Shown here in pieces: positions 16,432-26,035 of a stretch of DNA of 64,000 nt (within the stretch, counting starts at the first letter, position 1; each line of letters starts with the position of its first letter). The translations under genes were made by a program, and so were the position numbers. The stretch comes from Symbiobacterium thermophilum IAM 14863. GTDB lineage: Bacteria; Bacillota; Sulfobacillia; Symbiobacteriales; Symbiobacteriaceae. The stretch is taken from positions 2,604,001-2,668,000 of the forward strand of contig NC_006177.1 of assembly GCF_000009905.1 (NCBI RefSeq). Reading direction: 5' to 3'. The notes under the pieces are model-generated. The model saw nothing but the letters and a program-made list of their open reading frames with translations. It ran no database searches and had not been told where the DNA came from.

Positions 16432-18630
16432 TCACGCCTGCTTGGCCCGCGCAGCCTTCCCGCGCCGCTCCCGCACCACGCGCTCGACGTGCATGACGTC
16501 TCGGACCTTGCCGATCTTGTTCATCACGTACTGCAGCTGCTGCGCGTCGCGGATCTCCAACACCAGGTCCAACGTGGCGATCTTCGACTTGTTCGCCCGG
16601 CTGGACGTGGAGAGCATGTTGATCCGGGCGTCGGCGATGATGGAGACCACGTCCGCCAGCAGCCCGGAGCGGTCGAGGGCCGTCACCTGCACCTCCACCG
16701 GGGCGGTGGTCTGGTAGTTCTCCTCCCAGGCCACCTCGATCAGCCGGTCGGGGTCCTTGGCCAGGTCCTCCATATTGGGGCAGTCGATGCGGTGCACCGT
16801 GACCCCGCGGCCGCGGGTGACGTAACCGATGATCGGGTCGCCGGGGACGGGGGTACAGCACCGGGAGAGCCGCACCACCAGGTTGGACACGCCTTTGACC
16901 CGGATGCCGTTGGAGGCCTTGCCGTAACCGGACCAGTCCTTCTTCTCGATCTCGACGGGCGCGGCCGGCTCCTGGGCCCGCTTCTCCTTCTCGTACATCT
17001 CCCGCAGCCGGGAGACCACGGAGGCGGCGTTCAGCGAGCCGATGCCGATGGCCACGTAGAGGTCGTCCACGTCCTTGACGCTGACCTTCCGGCAGACCTC
17101 GGCCATCCACTCGTCCCGCATCAGCTCGTGCGGCTCGATGCCGGTCTTCTGTACCTCGCCCTTCAGGATCTCCTTGCCCCGGGCCAGGTTCTCCTCCCGG
17201 CGCTCCCGCTTGAAGAACTGGCGGATCTTGTTCTTGGCCGAGGCGGTCTTGACGATCTTCAGCCAGTCGATGGAGGGGCCCGGCGACTGCTTGGAGGTCA
17301 GGATCTCCACCACGTCGCCGTTCTTCAGCGCCGTGTCCAGCGGCGCGATCTTGCCGTTGACCTTGGCCCCGACGCACCGGTACCCGATGTCGGAGTGGAC
17401 GGCGAAGGCGAAGTCCAGGGGCGTGCCGCCCGCAGGCAGGCTGAACACGTGCCCCTTGGGGGAGAAGACGAAGACCTGGTCGGAGAAGATGTCCACCTTG
17501 ACCGACTCGACGAACTCCCGGGCGTCGCGGATCTCCTGGTGCCACTCCAGCAGCGACCGCAGCCACTGCAGCTTCCGGTCGAACTCCTTGTCGGTCTTGC
17601 CTTCCTTGTACGACCAGTGGGCCGCCACGCCGAACTCGGCGGTGCGGTGCATTTCGCGGGTGCGGATCTGGATCTCAAAGGGCTCGCCGTGCGGCCCGAT
17701 TACCGTCGTGTGCAGCGACTGGTACATGTTGGGCTTGGGCGTGGCGATATAGTCCTTGAACCGGAGCGGCAGCGGCTTCCAGTGGCTGTGGATGATGCCC
17801 AGCACGGCATAGCAGTCCTTGACCTCCTCCACGATGATCCGGATCGCGATGAGGTCGTAGATCTGCGAGATGTCCTTGCCCTGCCGGTACATCTTCTTGT
17901 AGATGGAGTAGAAGTGCTTCGGGCGGCCGGAGATCTCCGCCTGGATCCCTTCCTTCTCCAGCACCTCCCGCAGCTGGTCCATCAGGTCCTGGGTGATGGC
18001 CATCCGCTCCTGCCGCTTGCGGGCCACCAGGTAGGCCATCTCCTGGTAGCGGTCGGGCTCCAGGATGCGGAAGGCGAGGTCCTCCAGCTCCCACTTGATC
18101 TCGCTGAGCCCCAGCCGGTGGGCCAGCGGCGCGTAGATGTCCATCGTCTCCTGCGCGATGCGCACCTGCGCGTCCGACGGCTGGTGCTTCAGCGTGCGCA
18201 TGTTGTGCAGCCGGTCCGCCAGCTTGATCAGGATGACGCGCAGGTCCTTGGCCATCGCGAGAAACATCTTGCGCAGGTTCTCCACCTGCGCCTCGTCGCG
18301 CGACGTGAACTGGAGCCGGTCCAGCTTGGAGACCCCGTCCACCAGCGTGGCGACCTCCTTGCCGAACCGCTCCTCCAGCTCCTCGTACTTCACGCCGCAG
18401 TCCTCCAGCACGTCGTGCAGGAGGGCGGCGGCGATGGACTCCTCATCCAGCTCCAGCGAGGCCACGATTTCGGCAACGGCGATCGGGTGCGTGATATACG
18501 GCTCCCCCGATCGTCGGCACTGGCCTTCATGCGCCTGCTTGGCGAACGCGAAGGCGTTGTCAATCAGGGCGACATCCGCGGTCGGGTTGTACGAGCGCAC
18601 CTTATCCAAGAGCGGTTGGATATCGATCAC
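16432..18630 (-). CDS. relA: Bifunctional (p)ppGpp synthetase/hydrolase (Rel)
   Basis: 732 residues, usual for the long Rel/SpoT homologues of Firmicutes. The N-terminal HD hydrolase domain shows HPIAVAEIVASLELD and LLHDVLED (about 50-80); the synthetase domain carries YSIYKKMYRQGKD and RIIVEEVKDCY (about 240-290). A TGS domain (about 395-460, VFVFSPKGHVFSLP) and a C-terminal ACT domain (about 660-730) follow, so both activities are likely. GTG at 18630 has GGGGGG at 8 nt; a GTG three codons upstream abuts that site. It follows apt by 35 nt and should share its promoter. Confidence 0.96.
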   Translation of the reverse strand: MIDIQPLLDKVRSYNPTADVALIDNAFAFAKQAHEGQCRRSGEPYITHPIAVAEIVASLELDEESIAAALLHDVLEDCGVKYEELEERFGKEVATLVDGVSKLDRLQFTSRDEAQVENLRKMFLAMAKDLRVILIKLADRLHNMRTLKHQPSDAQVRIAQETMDIYAPLAHRLGLSEIKWELEDLAFRILEPDRYQEMAYLVARKRQERMAITQDLMDQLREVLEKEGIQAEISGRPKHFYSIYKKMYRQGKDISQIYDLIAIRIIVEEVKDCYAVLGIIHSHWKPLPLRFKDYIATPKPNMYQSLHTTVIGPHGEPFEIQIRTREMHRTAEFGVAAHWSYKEGKTDKEFDRKLQWLRSLLEWHQEIRDAREFVESVKVDIFSDQVFVFSPKGHVFSLPAGGTPLDFAFAVHSDIGYRCVGAKVNGKIAPLDTALKNGDVVEILTSKQSPGPSIDWLKIVKTASAKNKIRQFFKRERREENLARGKEILKGEVQKTGIEPHELMRDEWMAEVCRKVSVKDVDDLYVAIGIGSLNAASVVSRLREMYEKEKRAQEPAAPVEIEKKDWSGYGKASNGIRVKGVSNLVVRLSRCCTPVPGDPIIGYVTRGRGVTVHRIDCPNMEDLAKDPDRLIEVAWEENYQTTAPVEVQVTALDRSGLLADVVSIIADARINMLSTSSRANKSKIATLDLVLEIRDAQQLQYVMNKIGKVRDVMHVERVVRERRGKAARAKQA

Positions 18631-18665
18631 GGCTGTCACCCCCCTGTCCCGCCTGTCGTCGGTTC

Positions 18666-19178
18666 TCAGAACTGGACCAGCGAAATCACATCGTGGCCTT
18701 CCAACCGCTTCCTGCCGCCGAGGTCCGAGAGCTCGATCAGCACGGCGACACCGACCACCTTGGCGCCCAGCGACTCCACCAGGTCAATGGTGGCCCGAAT
18801 CGTGCCGCCCGTAGCGAGCAGGTCGTCGACCACGAGCACCTTCTGTCCGGGTTGGAAGGCGTCCTCGTGTACCTCCAGCCTATCCTCGCCGTACTCCAGT
18901 TGATACGAGATGCTGCGGGTCTTCCACGGCAGCTTGCCCGGCTTGCGGATGGGCACGAAGCCGGCCCGCAGCCGGAAAGCCAGGGCGGACGCAAAGATAT
19001 AGCCACGAGCCTCTGGGCCCGTCACCATGTTGATGCCCAGCGGCTCGAAGTGCGCGGCCATGGTCTCGATCGCGGCGTGGAACGCCTCGCCGTCCTTCAG
19101 CAGGGTCGTGATATCCTTGAACGAGATCCCGGGCTTGGGGAAATCGTCTACGGTGCGGATCTTCGACTTGAAATCCAT
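18666..19178 (-). CDS. apt: Adenine phosphoribosyltransferase
   Basis: 170 residues from ATG at 19178 with GAGGGGG 9 nt upstream. It converts adenine and PRPP to AMP in the cytoplasm. The N-terminus DFKSKIRTVDDFPKPGI is conserved in the family, and the PRPP-binding loop VLVVDDLLATGGT lies at about 115-127. The recJ-apt-relA order is common in Firmicutes. A strong promoter 25 nt upstream drives apt and probably relA. Confidence 0.97.
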   Translation of the reverse strand: MDFKSKIRTVDDFPKPGISFKDITTLLKDGEAFHAAIETMAAHFEPLGINMVTGPEARGYIFASALAFRLRAGFVPIRKPGKLPWKTRSISYQLEYGEDRLEVHEDAFQPGQKVLVVDDLLATGGTIRATIDLVESLGAKVVGVAVLIELSDLGGRKRLEGHDVISLVQF

Positions 19179-19202
19179 CAATCTTAGCCCCCTCATACAT
19201 CA

Positions 19203-19231
19203 ATTATATTGCCTGGTTCGCCGTCGGCCAA
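19203..19231 (-). promoter_or_regulatory. Promoter of apt-relA
   Basis: TTGGCC (19226-19231), a 17-bp spacer and a perfect TATAAT (19203-19208) on the minus strand, between recJ and apt. apt-relA can thus be expressed independently of recJ. Confidence 0.8.
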
Positions 19232-19241
19232 CACTTGTGAC

Positions 19242-21803
19242 TCAGGCCGATGCAGAACCCGGAAACGTCTGCCGTGCGGCGAGCAGCGCCCGGACCTCCT
19301 GGCCCCGCCGATAGCGCGGGCTCGCCTCCAGGTCAAAGCGCACGCCGCGGGCCGCACAGAGCCGCCCTGCGCCGTCCAGCAGCCCGATCTCCCGGAAGAT
19401 CGCCAGGCCGCTCTCGTAGCGCAGTCGGTTCCACGGTCCGGGAACCTCGTTCAGCCGCCGCGCCAGGGTCGACGGGCTCGCCTCCCCGGTCTGCAGAAGC
19501 CTGTACAGATGCACCAGCACGTCCCGGTCGGGGCACGGCCAACCCAGGCATTCCTCCGCGAGGGCCCAGTCCTGTTCGTCCCACAGCAGGTGGAGCCGCT
19601 CGGCCGGGTATCCGACCGCCGCGTACGGCGGATGCCAGAGGACGACGTCGCTGTACGGTCCCCGGGCCACCTGGCCGTGGGCGGCCACCACCAGGCGACC
19701 GGCCGCGGGTTCCGGTTCCCCCGGAAGCCAGAGGGCCACCGTGCGGCGGGTCTCCGGGCCGAGCCGCTCCAACCGGTCCGCGAGCGCCGCCGCGGCCCAC
19801 GGGCTCGCCGTCAGCACCAGCGCCCGGGCTTCGGCCGGCCGGCAGAGCGCTGCCAGGTAAAGGAGCTTGGGGTCCGCCTCCTCGCCGTCAGCGCCCCACT
19901 CGTCCTCCATCTCCGCCGCCACCTCCCTGGCGCCGGGAGCCGGGCCTGCCCCCGCCATCGCCGCCAGCAGGCCGGCCAGCCGCCCGCCCCGGGCGTCGAC
20001 AACGTGCACCGGAAAGCCGGCCGGGGCGCCGTTCACCGAGGGGGAGAGCGGATCCCAGGCCAGGCAGTGGGCGTCGGTCAGGCGGAAGGGCTCTCCGCCC
20101 GCGGCCGGCTTCATGTCCTTCAGCACCAGCTGGATCCGGCTGCGGCCCATGTAGGTGTTGATCTCCGGTTCGTAGGCCACCGCAATCCGCCGGCCCGGTT
20201 CGGGCATGGCGACCGCCATGTTCCAGCCCACCGCCTCCACGGGGGCCGCCGCCCCGTCGCCGTCGGGCCGGAGGAACAGCTTCAGGTGCTGGCCGTTCCG
20301 GCCAATGGCCCGGCCGTCCACGACCTGCAGCCCGTCCGTCGCCAGCACCGGCGCCGGGTTGCCCAGGCCGAAGGGCTCCAGGGCCTCCAGCTCCCGGATC
20401 AGCCCCTCGTCGATCTGGTCCAGGGCGACGAAGGCATCGACCCGCTGCTCGGGCACCAGGTCCTCCGGCCGCAGCCATTCGGCCGCCAGCCGGTTCATCC
20501 GCCTGCGCAGCTCCGGCACCAGGTCCCGCCCCCTCAGACTCAGGCCCGCCGCCGCCGCATGCCCGCCGAAGCGGGTGAACAGCTCGCTCATCTGCAGCAG
20601 CGCCCGCTGCATGTGAAACCCCGGGATCGACCGGGCGGACCCCCGAACCTCGTCCCCCTCGATGGAGAGCAGGATCGTCGGCCGATGGTAGACCTCCAGC
20701 ACGCGGGAGGCGCAGATGCCGACCACGCCGTGGTGCCAGCCCTCGCCCGCCAGGACCAGGGCATACTCCCGCTCCTCCGGCGGCAGCGCGGCCGCCTGGG
20801 CCAGGGCCTCCTCCAGGATCGCCGCCTCGATCTCCTGCCGGGCCCGATTCTCCTCGTCCAGCCGCCGGGCCAGTTCCTCGGCCCGCGCCGGATCCTCGGT
20901 CAGGAGCAGCTCGACCCCGGCCTCCGCCGAGCTCATGCGGCCCAGGGCGTTGATCCGGGGCCCCAGGGCGAATCCGACGTGCCCGGCGGTGACGGGCGGC
21001 TGCACGCCGGCAACCTGCATGAGCGCCCGCAGGCCCGGCCGATGGGTCGCGCCCAGGCGGGACAGCCCCTCCCGGACGATGGCCCGGTTCTCGTCCACCA
21101 GCGGCATCATGTCCGCCACGGTGCCCAGGGTCACGATGTCCAGCAGGTCCCACGCGTTGGGGGCGCCCAGGGCCAGCGCCAGCTTGAACGCGACCCCCAC
21201 CCCGGCGAGCCCCTTGAAGGGATACGTGCAGTCCGGCCGCCTGGGGTTCACCAGGGCCGGCACGTCGGGCAGCACCGGGCCGGGCTCGTGGTGGTCGGTG
21301 ACCACCAGGGTGATGCCCAGTTCCCGGGCCACCTGCGCCTCGGCCACGGCGGCGACGCCGGTGTCGACCGTCACGATGAAGTCGTACCCGCGCGCGCGGA
21401 TGGACCGAAGCGCCCCGGCGTTGAGGCCGTACCCCTCGCGGAAGCGGTCCGGTATGTAATACGCCACTTCCGCCCCGAGGGCGCGCAAGGCCAGGAGGAG
21501 CGTGGCCGTGGCGGTCACCCCGTCGGCGTCGTAGTCGCCGTAGACCATGATGGGCCCGCCCGAGCGGAGGCGCGCCCGGATCAGGTCGACGGCTTCCCGC
21601 ATGTCCTTCAGGAGGAAGGGATCGTGGATCCGGTCGCGCCCCGGCGTCAGGAACGCCTGGGCCGCCTCGGGCGTGGTGAGCCCGCGGTTGATCAGCACCT
21701 GCGCGGTGACGGGCGAGATCGAGAGCTGCCGGGAAAGGAGCCGGGCGCCGGCCGGGTCCGCCGGCTCCGGCCGCCAGCGTTTGGGTCGGTAGGGTCGCGC
21801 CAC
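19242..21803 (-). CDS. recJ: Single-stranded-DNA-specific exonuclease RecJ
   Basis: 853 residues, within the range of Firmicute RecJ, which is longer than E. coli RecJ. The GTG at 21803 (VARPYRPKRW) has GGGAG upstream; the frame extends 40 codons further without family-like sequence. The DHH domain shows MVYGDYDADGVTATA and IVTVDTGV, then VVTDHHEPG, and the DHHA1 domain GGHAAAAGLSL (about 410-420). It degrades ssDNA 5' to 3' in repair and recombination, needing divalent metal. The roughly 250-residue C-terminal extension is poorly conserved and of unknown role. Confidence 0.95.
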   Translation of the reverse strand: MARPYRPKRWRPEPADPAGARLLSRQLSISPVTAQVLINRGLTTPEAAQAFLTPGRDRIHDPFLLKDMREAVDLIRARLRSGGPIMVYGDYDADGVTATATLLLALRALGAEVAYYIPDRFREGYGLNAGALRSIRARGYDFIVTVDTGVAAVAEAQVARELGITLVVTDHHEPGPVLPDVPALVNPRRPDCTYPFKGLAGVGVAFKLALALGAPNAWDLLDIVTLGTVADMMPLVDENRAIVREGLSRLGATHRPGLRALMQVAGVQPPVTAGHVGFALGPRINALGRMSSAEAGVELLLTEDPARAEELARRLDEENRARQEIEAAILEEALAQAAALPPEEREYALVLAGEGWHHGVVGICASRVLEVYHRPTILLSIEGDEVRGSARSIPGFHMQRALLQMSELFTRFGGHAAAAGLSLRGRDLVPELRRRMNRLAAEWLRPEDLVPEQRVDAFVALDQIDEGLIRELEALEPFGLGNPAPVLATDGLQVVDGRAIGRNGQHLKLFLRPDGDGAAAPVEAVGWNMAVAMPEPGRRIAVAYEPEINTYMGRSRIQLVLKDMKPAAGGEPFRLTDAHCLAWDPLSPSVNGAPAGFPVHVVDARGGRLAGLLAAMAGAGPAPGAREVAAEMEDEWGADGEEADPKLLYLAALCRPAEARALVLTASPWAAAALADRLERLGPETRRTVALWLPGEPEPAAGRLVVAAHGQVARGPYSDVVLWHPPYAAVGYPAERLHLLWDEQDWALAEECLGWPCPDRDVLVHLYRLLQTGEASPSTLARRLNEVPGPWNRLRYESGLAIFREIGLLDGAGRLCAARGVRFDLEASPRYRRGQEVRALLAARQTFPGSASA

Positions 21804-21919
21804 CCCGCGTTCACTCCCTGCAAACCATGTGCGGCCCCCCGCAGCGAGCGGCTGACGGGGGGCACATGATCGTTCGGACCCTTCTCTTTTCGAGACGGTC
21901 GCGTTCGATCCCTGCCGCG

Positions 21920-24145
21920 TCACGGGACGTGCGGCGCCAGCCTCTGCCGCTCGTGGTGCGCGATGCGGATCAGCGACTCCTCCGACAGCTCATCCACCAC
22001 GTGCAGGGTGCCGCCGGCCTGCCGGACGAGCTGCTCCAGGTACCGGCGGGAGGGCTGGAGCCCGATGCAGGTGAAGGGGATCCGCTGCGCCCGGAGCTGC
22101 CGGGCGGCCTCGACGGCGTCGGCCAGCGGATCCACGGACCACTTCGGGACGGTGGGGATGCCGTCGGTGATCAGGAGCAGCAGCGGCCTGCGGACCCGCG
22201 CGCTGTGGATCAGCTCCATGGAACGGATGAGGCCGTGCGCCAGCGGCGTGAGCCCCATCGGCTGGATGCGGGCGAGCCCGTCCTCCACGGCGCTGTAACT
22301 GCGGGTGAAGGGCACGTAGACCCGCACGTCCCGCTCCTGGAAGGCGATCACAGCGATGCGGTCGCGCGTGGAGACCAGCAGGTGCCGGGCCAGGTGCTTG
22401 GCCGCCAGGATGCGCCGGCCGGCCATGGAGGCGCTGGCGTCGATGAGCAGGCAGATGTCCAGCGACTGCTCCGCCGACCGCAGGTGGACGTGGACGTCCC
22501 TACGCTCCAGCCGGATGGGGACCGGCCCTTCCGCCGGGGCGCCCGCGGCGGACCGGCGGGCCCGCGCCAGCCAGGCGCGCCGGATGGCCGCCAGAACCGT
22601 CTCCGGCACGGCCAGGTCGCCCAGCCAGGCCCCGGGCTCGGCGGGCGCCGCGCCCCTGATCACGCCGTAGCGCACCTCCGGGGAAGGGGTCCCTTGTCCG
22701 GGACGCCGGCGCCGCAGCCCCGGAGCGCTGCGGCCGGGCACCCGCCGGATCAGCTTGCGGAAGCGCAGCTTCACGTCCCTGAGCCGGCTGCGCAGAAACG
22801 CCAGCAGCTCCTTCCCCTCCGGCGTGAGCCGCATGCCCCGCATCTCCCGGCGGATAAGCCCGGCCTCCTCCAGCTGCCGCAGGACGAACGGCGCCTGGTT
22901 GCCTTCGCCGTGGTAGAGAGCCGCCCACCCCTTCTCCCGGTCCAGGTCCTCCAGGACGCGCGCCAGGTCGTCGGGCGAGCCCACGCTGCGGGCGAGGGTC
23001 AGCGCCTGCAGCATCCGCTCGGCCTCCCGGGCCTCCCGCAGGGCGCGGGCGGCGCGCTCCTCCGGGGCGGGGCCGGGGCCGGTGCCGGCGTCCGGATCAC
23101 CCGCTGGGGAGCCGTCTCCGGTCCCCCGTGTGCCGGACCCCGGGACCGGCTCCCGTGCCGAACCGACGCCCGCCGTGCCGGCCCCCGGGGCCCCGCCCCC
23201 TGAGCTGCCCCGTCCGACGCCTCCCCGAACGGCGCCCGTCCCCTCGCCCCCGGATCCGTCCAGTCCTCCGCCGCCCCGAACGACTCCCGGGGCCGCACCC
23301 CCCGGGCCGTCCGGGCCGCCGACGTCCGAACCGGCGCCGGGGTAACTCCCCCTCAGGCTGTCCGGCCCGCCGCTCATGGGAGCGGCGCCGGGGGCCCTGT
23401 CAGCCGGGCGGGCGGCTCCGCCGAGGCTCGGCGCGGCCGGGGCCCGCCTGCCCCGCCAGCCGGAGGAACCGGGCCCCGCCCCCCGTCCCGGCGGCCCGCC
23501 GGCAGGCGCCCGGTTGATGTAGGAGTCGAGGTTGTCCCCGTAATAGCGGCTCAGGTCCGCGTCGGCGCCGGGCCGCAGGCCGCCCCACCGGTGCACCAGC
23601 CGGTCGATCCGGCGCAGCTCCACCCCCTGCGCCAGGACGGCGGCCTCCACCGCGGCGACGATGCGCCACACCAGGGCCAGGTCCCGGTCCGGCAGCAGGC
23701 CGGCCAGGTGGACGTGGTTGCGGTGGGCCGCCTTGGCAGAGCGGTTGGCCATCCGGTCCATGGCGCTGGTCAGCCGGCCGCCGCCGGTGGCGGTCCCCAC
23801 GTCGAAGTAGTCCGCGAGCAGCCGGCCGGGCCCGGGACCCGGCGGGGCGGGGAGCCCTTCCAGCGCCCGCCGGACCGCCGCCGCGACGGTGCGGTGATCG
23901 ACGTCGGCCACCGCGTGGAACACGTCGATGTGCACCACCTGCCCGGGCTCGGCCAGCCCGTACGCGGCCTGTCCGAAGTCGACGCCCCGCAGGATGACGA
24001 CCCGGCCCGGATCGTGCAGCTCCACCACGTGCAGGCCCCGGCTCACCACCGCCGCCTCACCCAGCCGCACCCCGCGCCCTTCCCGCAGGGCGCGGGTCAG
24101 CTTGGCCGCCCACCCCGGGGCAGGCGGCTTGCCCTGCCCGGTCAC
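21920..24145 (-). CDS. VWA domain protein, Mg-chelatase subunit D-like
   Basis: 741 residues. The N-terminal 190 residues match no family I recognise. A Gly/Pro/Ala/Arg-rich low-complexity linker spans about 215-375. A winged-helix-like segment (about 400-460, LRQLEEAGLIRREMRGMRLTPEGKELL) follows, then a C-terminal von Willebrand A domain with an intact MIDAS: ICLLIDASASMAG (DxSxS), the Thr of GLTPLAHG, and LLITDGIP. The GTG overlaps the AAA+ gene stop as GTGA, so the two are coupled. AAA+/VWA pairs use ATP to remodel a protein or insert a metal. No chlorophyll or cobalamin genes are nearby, so the client is unknown. Confidence 0.85.
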   Translation of the reverse strand: MTGQGKPPAPGWAAKLTRALREGRGVRLGEAAVVSRGLHVVELHDPGRVVILRGVDFGQAAYGLAEPGQVVHIDVFHAVADVDHRTVAAAVRRALEGLPAPPGPGPGRLLADYFDVGTATGGGRLTSAMDRMANRSAKAAHRNHVHLAGLLPDRDLALVWRIVAAVEAAVLAQGVELRRIDRLVHRWGGLRPGADADLSRYYGDNLDSYINRAPAGGPPGRGAGPGSSGWRGRRAPAAPSLGGAARPADRAPGAAPMSGGPDSLRGSYPGAGSDVGGPDGPGGAAPGVVRGGGGLDGSGGEGTGAVRGGVGRGSSGGGAPGAGTAGVGSAREPVPGSGTRGTGDGSPAGDPDAGTGPGPAPEERAARALREAREAERMLQALTLARSVGSPDDLARVLEDLDREKGWAALYHGEGNQAPFVLRQLEEAGLIRREMRGMRLTPEGKELLAFLRSRLRDVKLRFRKLIRRVPGRSAPGLRRRRPGQGTPSPEVRYGVIRGAAPAEPGAWLGDLAVPETVLAAIRRAWLARARRSAAGAPAEGPVPIRLERRDVHVHLRSAEQSLDICLLIDASASMAGRRILAAKHLARHLLVSTRDRIAVIAFQERDVRVYVPFTRSYSAVEDGLARIQPMGLTPLAHGLIRSMELIHSARVRRPLLLLITDGIPTVPKWSVDPLADAVEAARQLRAQRIPFTCIGLQPSRRYLEQLVRQAGGTLHVVDELSEESLIRIAHHERQRLAPHVP

Positions 24146-25779
24146 GGGTGGCCCAGCTCCTCTTCGGTGCGGACCCAGTCCTCGGGCGCCAGCGCGCTCA
24201 GCGGCCTGGCGGGGTTGGGCGGCGCTTGCGGCGGCAGCGTCGCCGGATCAGGCAGCGAGGGCCGCACGCGCAGCCGCGCCAGCGCCCGGTGCAGCCACGA
24301 GCCTCCCGCTCTTCCGTGCGTCCCTTCTCCCGGCTGCGCGCCGGCGCCGGATGCCAGGCGGGCGGCCCCGGTCCCCGGATCCACCGGCCCGCGCGAGCCG
24401 GCCGCCTGCAGATCTCCGGAACGTGTGCCGGCGTCCGGGCCCGTGGGTGGTCCTCCGGCGGGCCCGGGGTCCGGAGCCGGGCCGGTGCCTGCCGCGGATG
24501 CCGCAGTCTGAGCGGGAGCGGCTCCCGTAACCCCCTCGGCGCGCCCGTCGGGACCGGGCCCCGTCCCCGCGGCCGCTCCCGGCGACGGCCGGCCGGTTCC
24601 CGGCTCCGCCCCGGCCGGCAGCGGGCGGGCCGGCTCGGCCAGCACGCCGCCGAAGGAGAGGCCGGGGAAGCGGGTGCGGCCCGGGGCCGTCGCCGGACCG
24701 CCGGAAGCCGCCGCCAAGGGCGCCGGCGTCTCCGCGGGCGCCAGCCCCTCGGCCAGGTAGCTGGTCACCCGCCGCAGCAGCTCCGGATCCACCCGGTGGC
24801 GCAGAGCCATGGGAACCACCCGCAGCAGGTCCTCCGGCTGGACCTCCCTGCGGCCGTCCAGGCAGGCGGAGAGCCGGATGCCGGCCTGGATGGCCTCCAC
24901 CCCCCGCAACGACTCCAGGTCGAACTGGCTGTACAGCGCGGCCACCTGCCGGCGGATGCCGGGCGGGATCGTCACCTGGCGCAGATCGGCGGTGCGCAGG
25001 GTCAGCCGGGTCCGCCACAGTTCGGCCTTCGTATCGGCGATGCGCGGCGGCCGGGCCTCGCCGGCCTCGGCGGCGGCGAGGATCTGCTCCACCACCTCGG
25101 GGTCCGACGGCCGGTCGGTGTAGATGGCGAAGTCGAACCGGTCGCTGAGCTGCCGGCGGATCTCCTCCAGGGGGCCCGGCTCCTCGTCCGGGTTGGAGGC
25201 CGCCCACACCGAGACCAGCACCGGCAGCTCCACCGGCGGCAGGCCCGTCTCCTCGATCTGGACTCGCCCCGGCCGGGTGCCCATGACGTCCAGCAGCACG
25301 TCGGCCAGCTCGGGCGAGGTCTCGGCCAGCCGGTTGATCTCGTCCACGAACAGGATGCCCCGGTGCGCCTGGGGGATGGTGCCGGGCAGCAGCGCCGCCT
25401 CGGGATGGGTGGCGCTCACCAGCCGGCTCAGGTCGATGGAGCCCACCACCGTGCCGATCTTGGCGGCGTGGGAGATCTCCAGGAACGGCATCGGCACCCG
25501 CTCCTCCCCCAGCGCCGCCACCTCCTCCGGGCTCAGGCCCCGGTGGACGGGGCAGTGGGGGGCGGACGGGTCGCAGTTGTACAGGCAGCCCCGGATGCGC
25601 CGGATGCGGGGCAGCGCCTTCCGCACCCGCCGCATGATGGTCGTCTTGCCGGTGCCCCTGAGCCCCTCGGCGTGAATGTGCAGGGGCCTTCCGGCCAGGG
25701 TGGAGACCAGCGACATCTCGACGGCCCGGAAGAGCGCATCGTTGCCGGGATGCCGCACCAGGCCGAAAACGGATTCCAT
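24142..25779 (-). CDS. AAA+ ATPase, Mg-chelatase subunit I/MoxR-like
   Basis: 545 residues. Walker A is GLRGTGKTT (39-47), Walker B GILFVDEIN (141-149), sensor-type VWAASNPDEEPG and a lid follow to about 350. Three cysteines and a histidine between Walker A and B (Cys65, Cys69, Cys76, His79) look like a small zinc site. From about 350 the protein is a Pro/Gly/Ala-rich disordered tail ending in EDWVRTEEELGHP. ATP hydrolysis would drive the VWA partner encoded directly downstream. ATG at 25779 has GGGGGG 6 nt upstream. No promoter was recognised in the 256-nt gap upstream. Confidence 0.88.
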   Translation of the reverse strand: MESVFGLVRHPGNDALFRAVEMSLVSTLAGRPLHIHAEGLRGTGKTTIMRRVRKALPRIRRIRGCLYNCDPSAPHCPVHRGLSPEEVAALGEERVPMPFLEISHAAKIGTVVGSIDLSRLVSATHPEAALLPGTIPQAHRGILFVDEINRLAETSPELADVLLDVMGTRPGRVQIEETGLPPVELPVLVSVWAASNPDEEPGPLEEIRRQLSDRFDFAIYTDRPSDPEVVEQILAAAEAGEARPPRIADTKAELWRTRLTLRTADLRQVTIPPGIRRQVAALYSQFDLESLRGVEAIQAGIRLSACLDGRREVQPEDLLRVVPMALRHRVDPELLRRVTSYLAEGLAPAETPAPLAAASGGPATAPGRTRFPGLSFGGVLAEPARPLPAGAEPGTGRPSPGAAAGTGPGPDGRAEGVTGAAPAQTAASAAGTGPAPDPGPAGGPPTGPDAGTRSGDLQAAGSRGPVDPGTGAARLASGAGAQPGEGTHGRAGGSWLHRALARLRVRPSLPDPATLPPQAPPNPARPLSALAPEDWVRTEEELGHP

Positions 25780-25950
25780 GTCATACCCCCCGAACGTCGC
25801 AGCGATCAGTCCCCGTTAGTGTAACCAAACCCTGGGAAGAAACTCCCTCGCGGCTTGTCATTGCCGCCAGAATATCGCTCGACACGCTGTCGATGCGGGG
25901 GGTGGCAGATTCAGGGGCCTGCAGGGCGGGCCGTGGCGCCGACAATGTCG

Positions 25951-25976
25951 AAAGGGCGCCCCCGAAAGGGCGCCCC
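25951..25976 (-). terminator. Terminator after secDF
   Basis: On the minus strand GGGCGCC pairs with GGCGCCC around a short loop, followed by TTTCG. It lies 60 nt past the secF stop. Confidence 0.6.
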
Positions 25977-26035
25977 GTGTTGCTCTGTATGTCGAATCCT
26001 GCGCCTCCGCCGACCACCGGGCTCCGGCCCCCCGG

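Noticed and set aside
21920-25779. Magnesium chelatase for chlorophyll synthesis
   Set aside because: There is no H subunit or other pigment gene, and the organism type does not suggest photosynthesis. The AAA+/VWA pair is more general.
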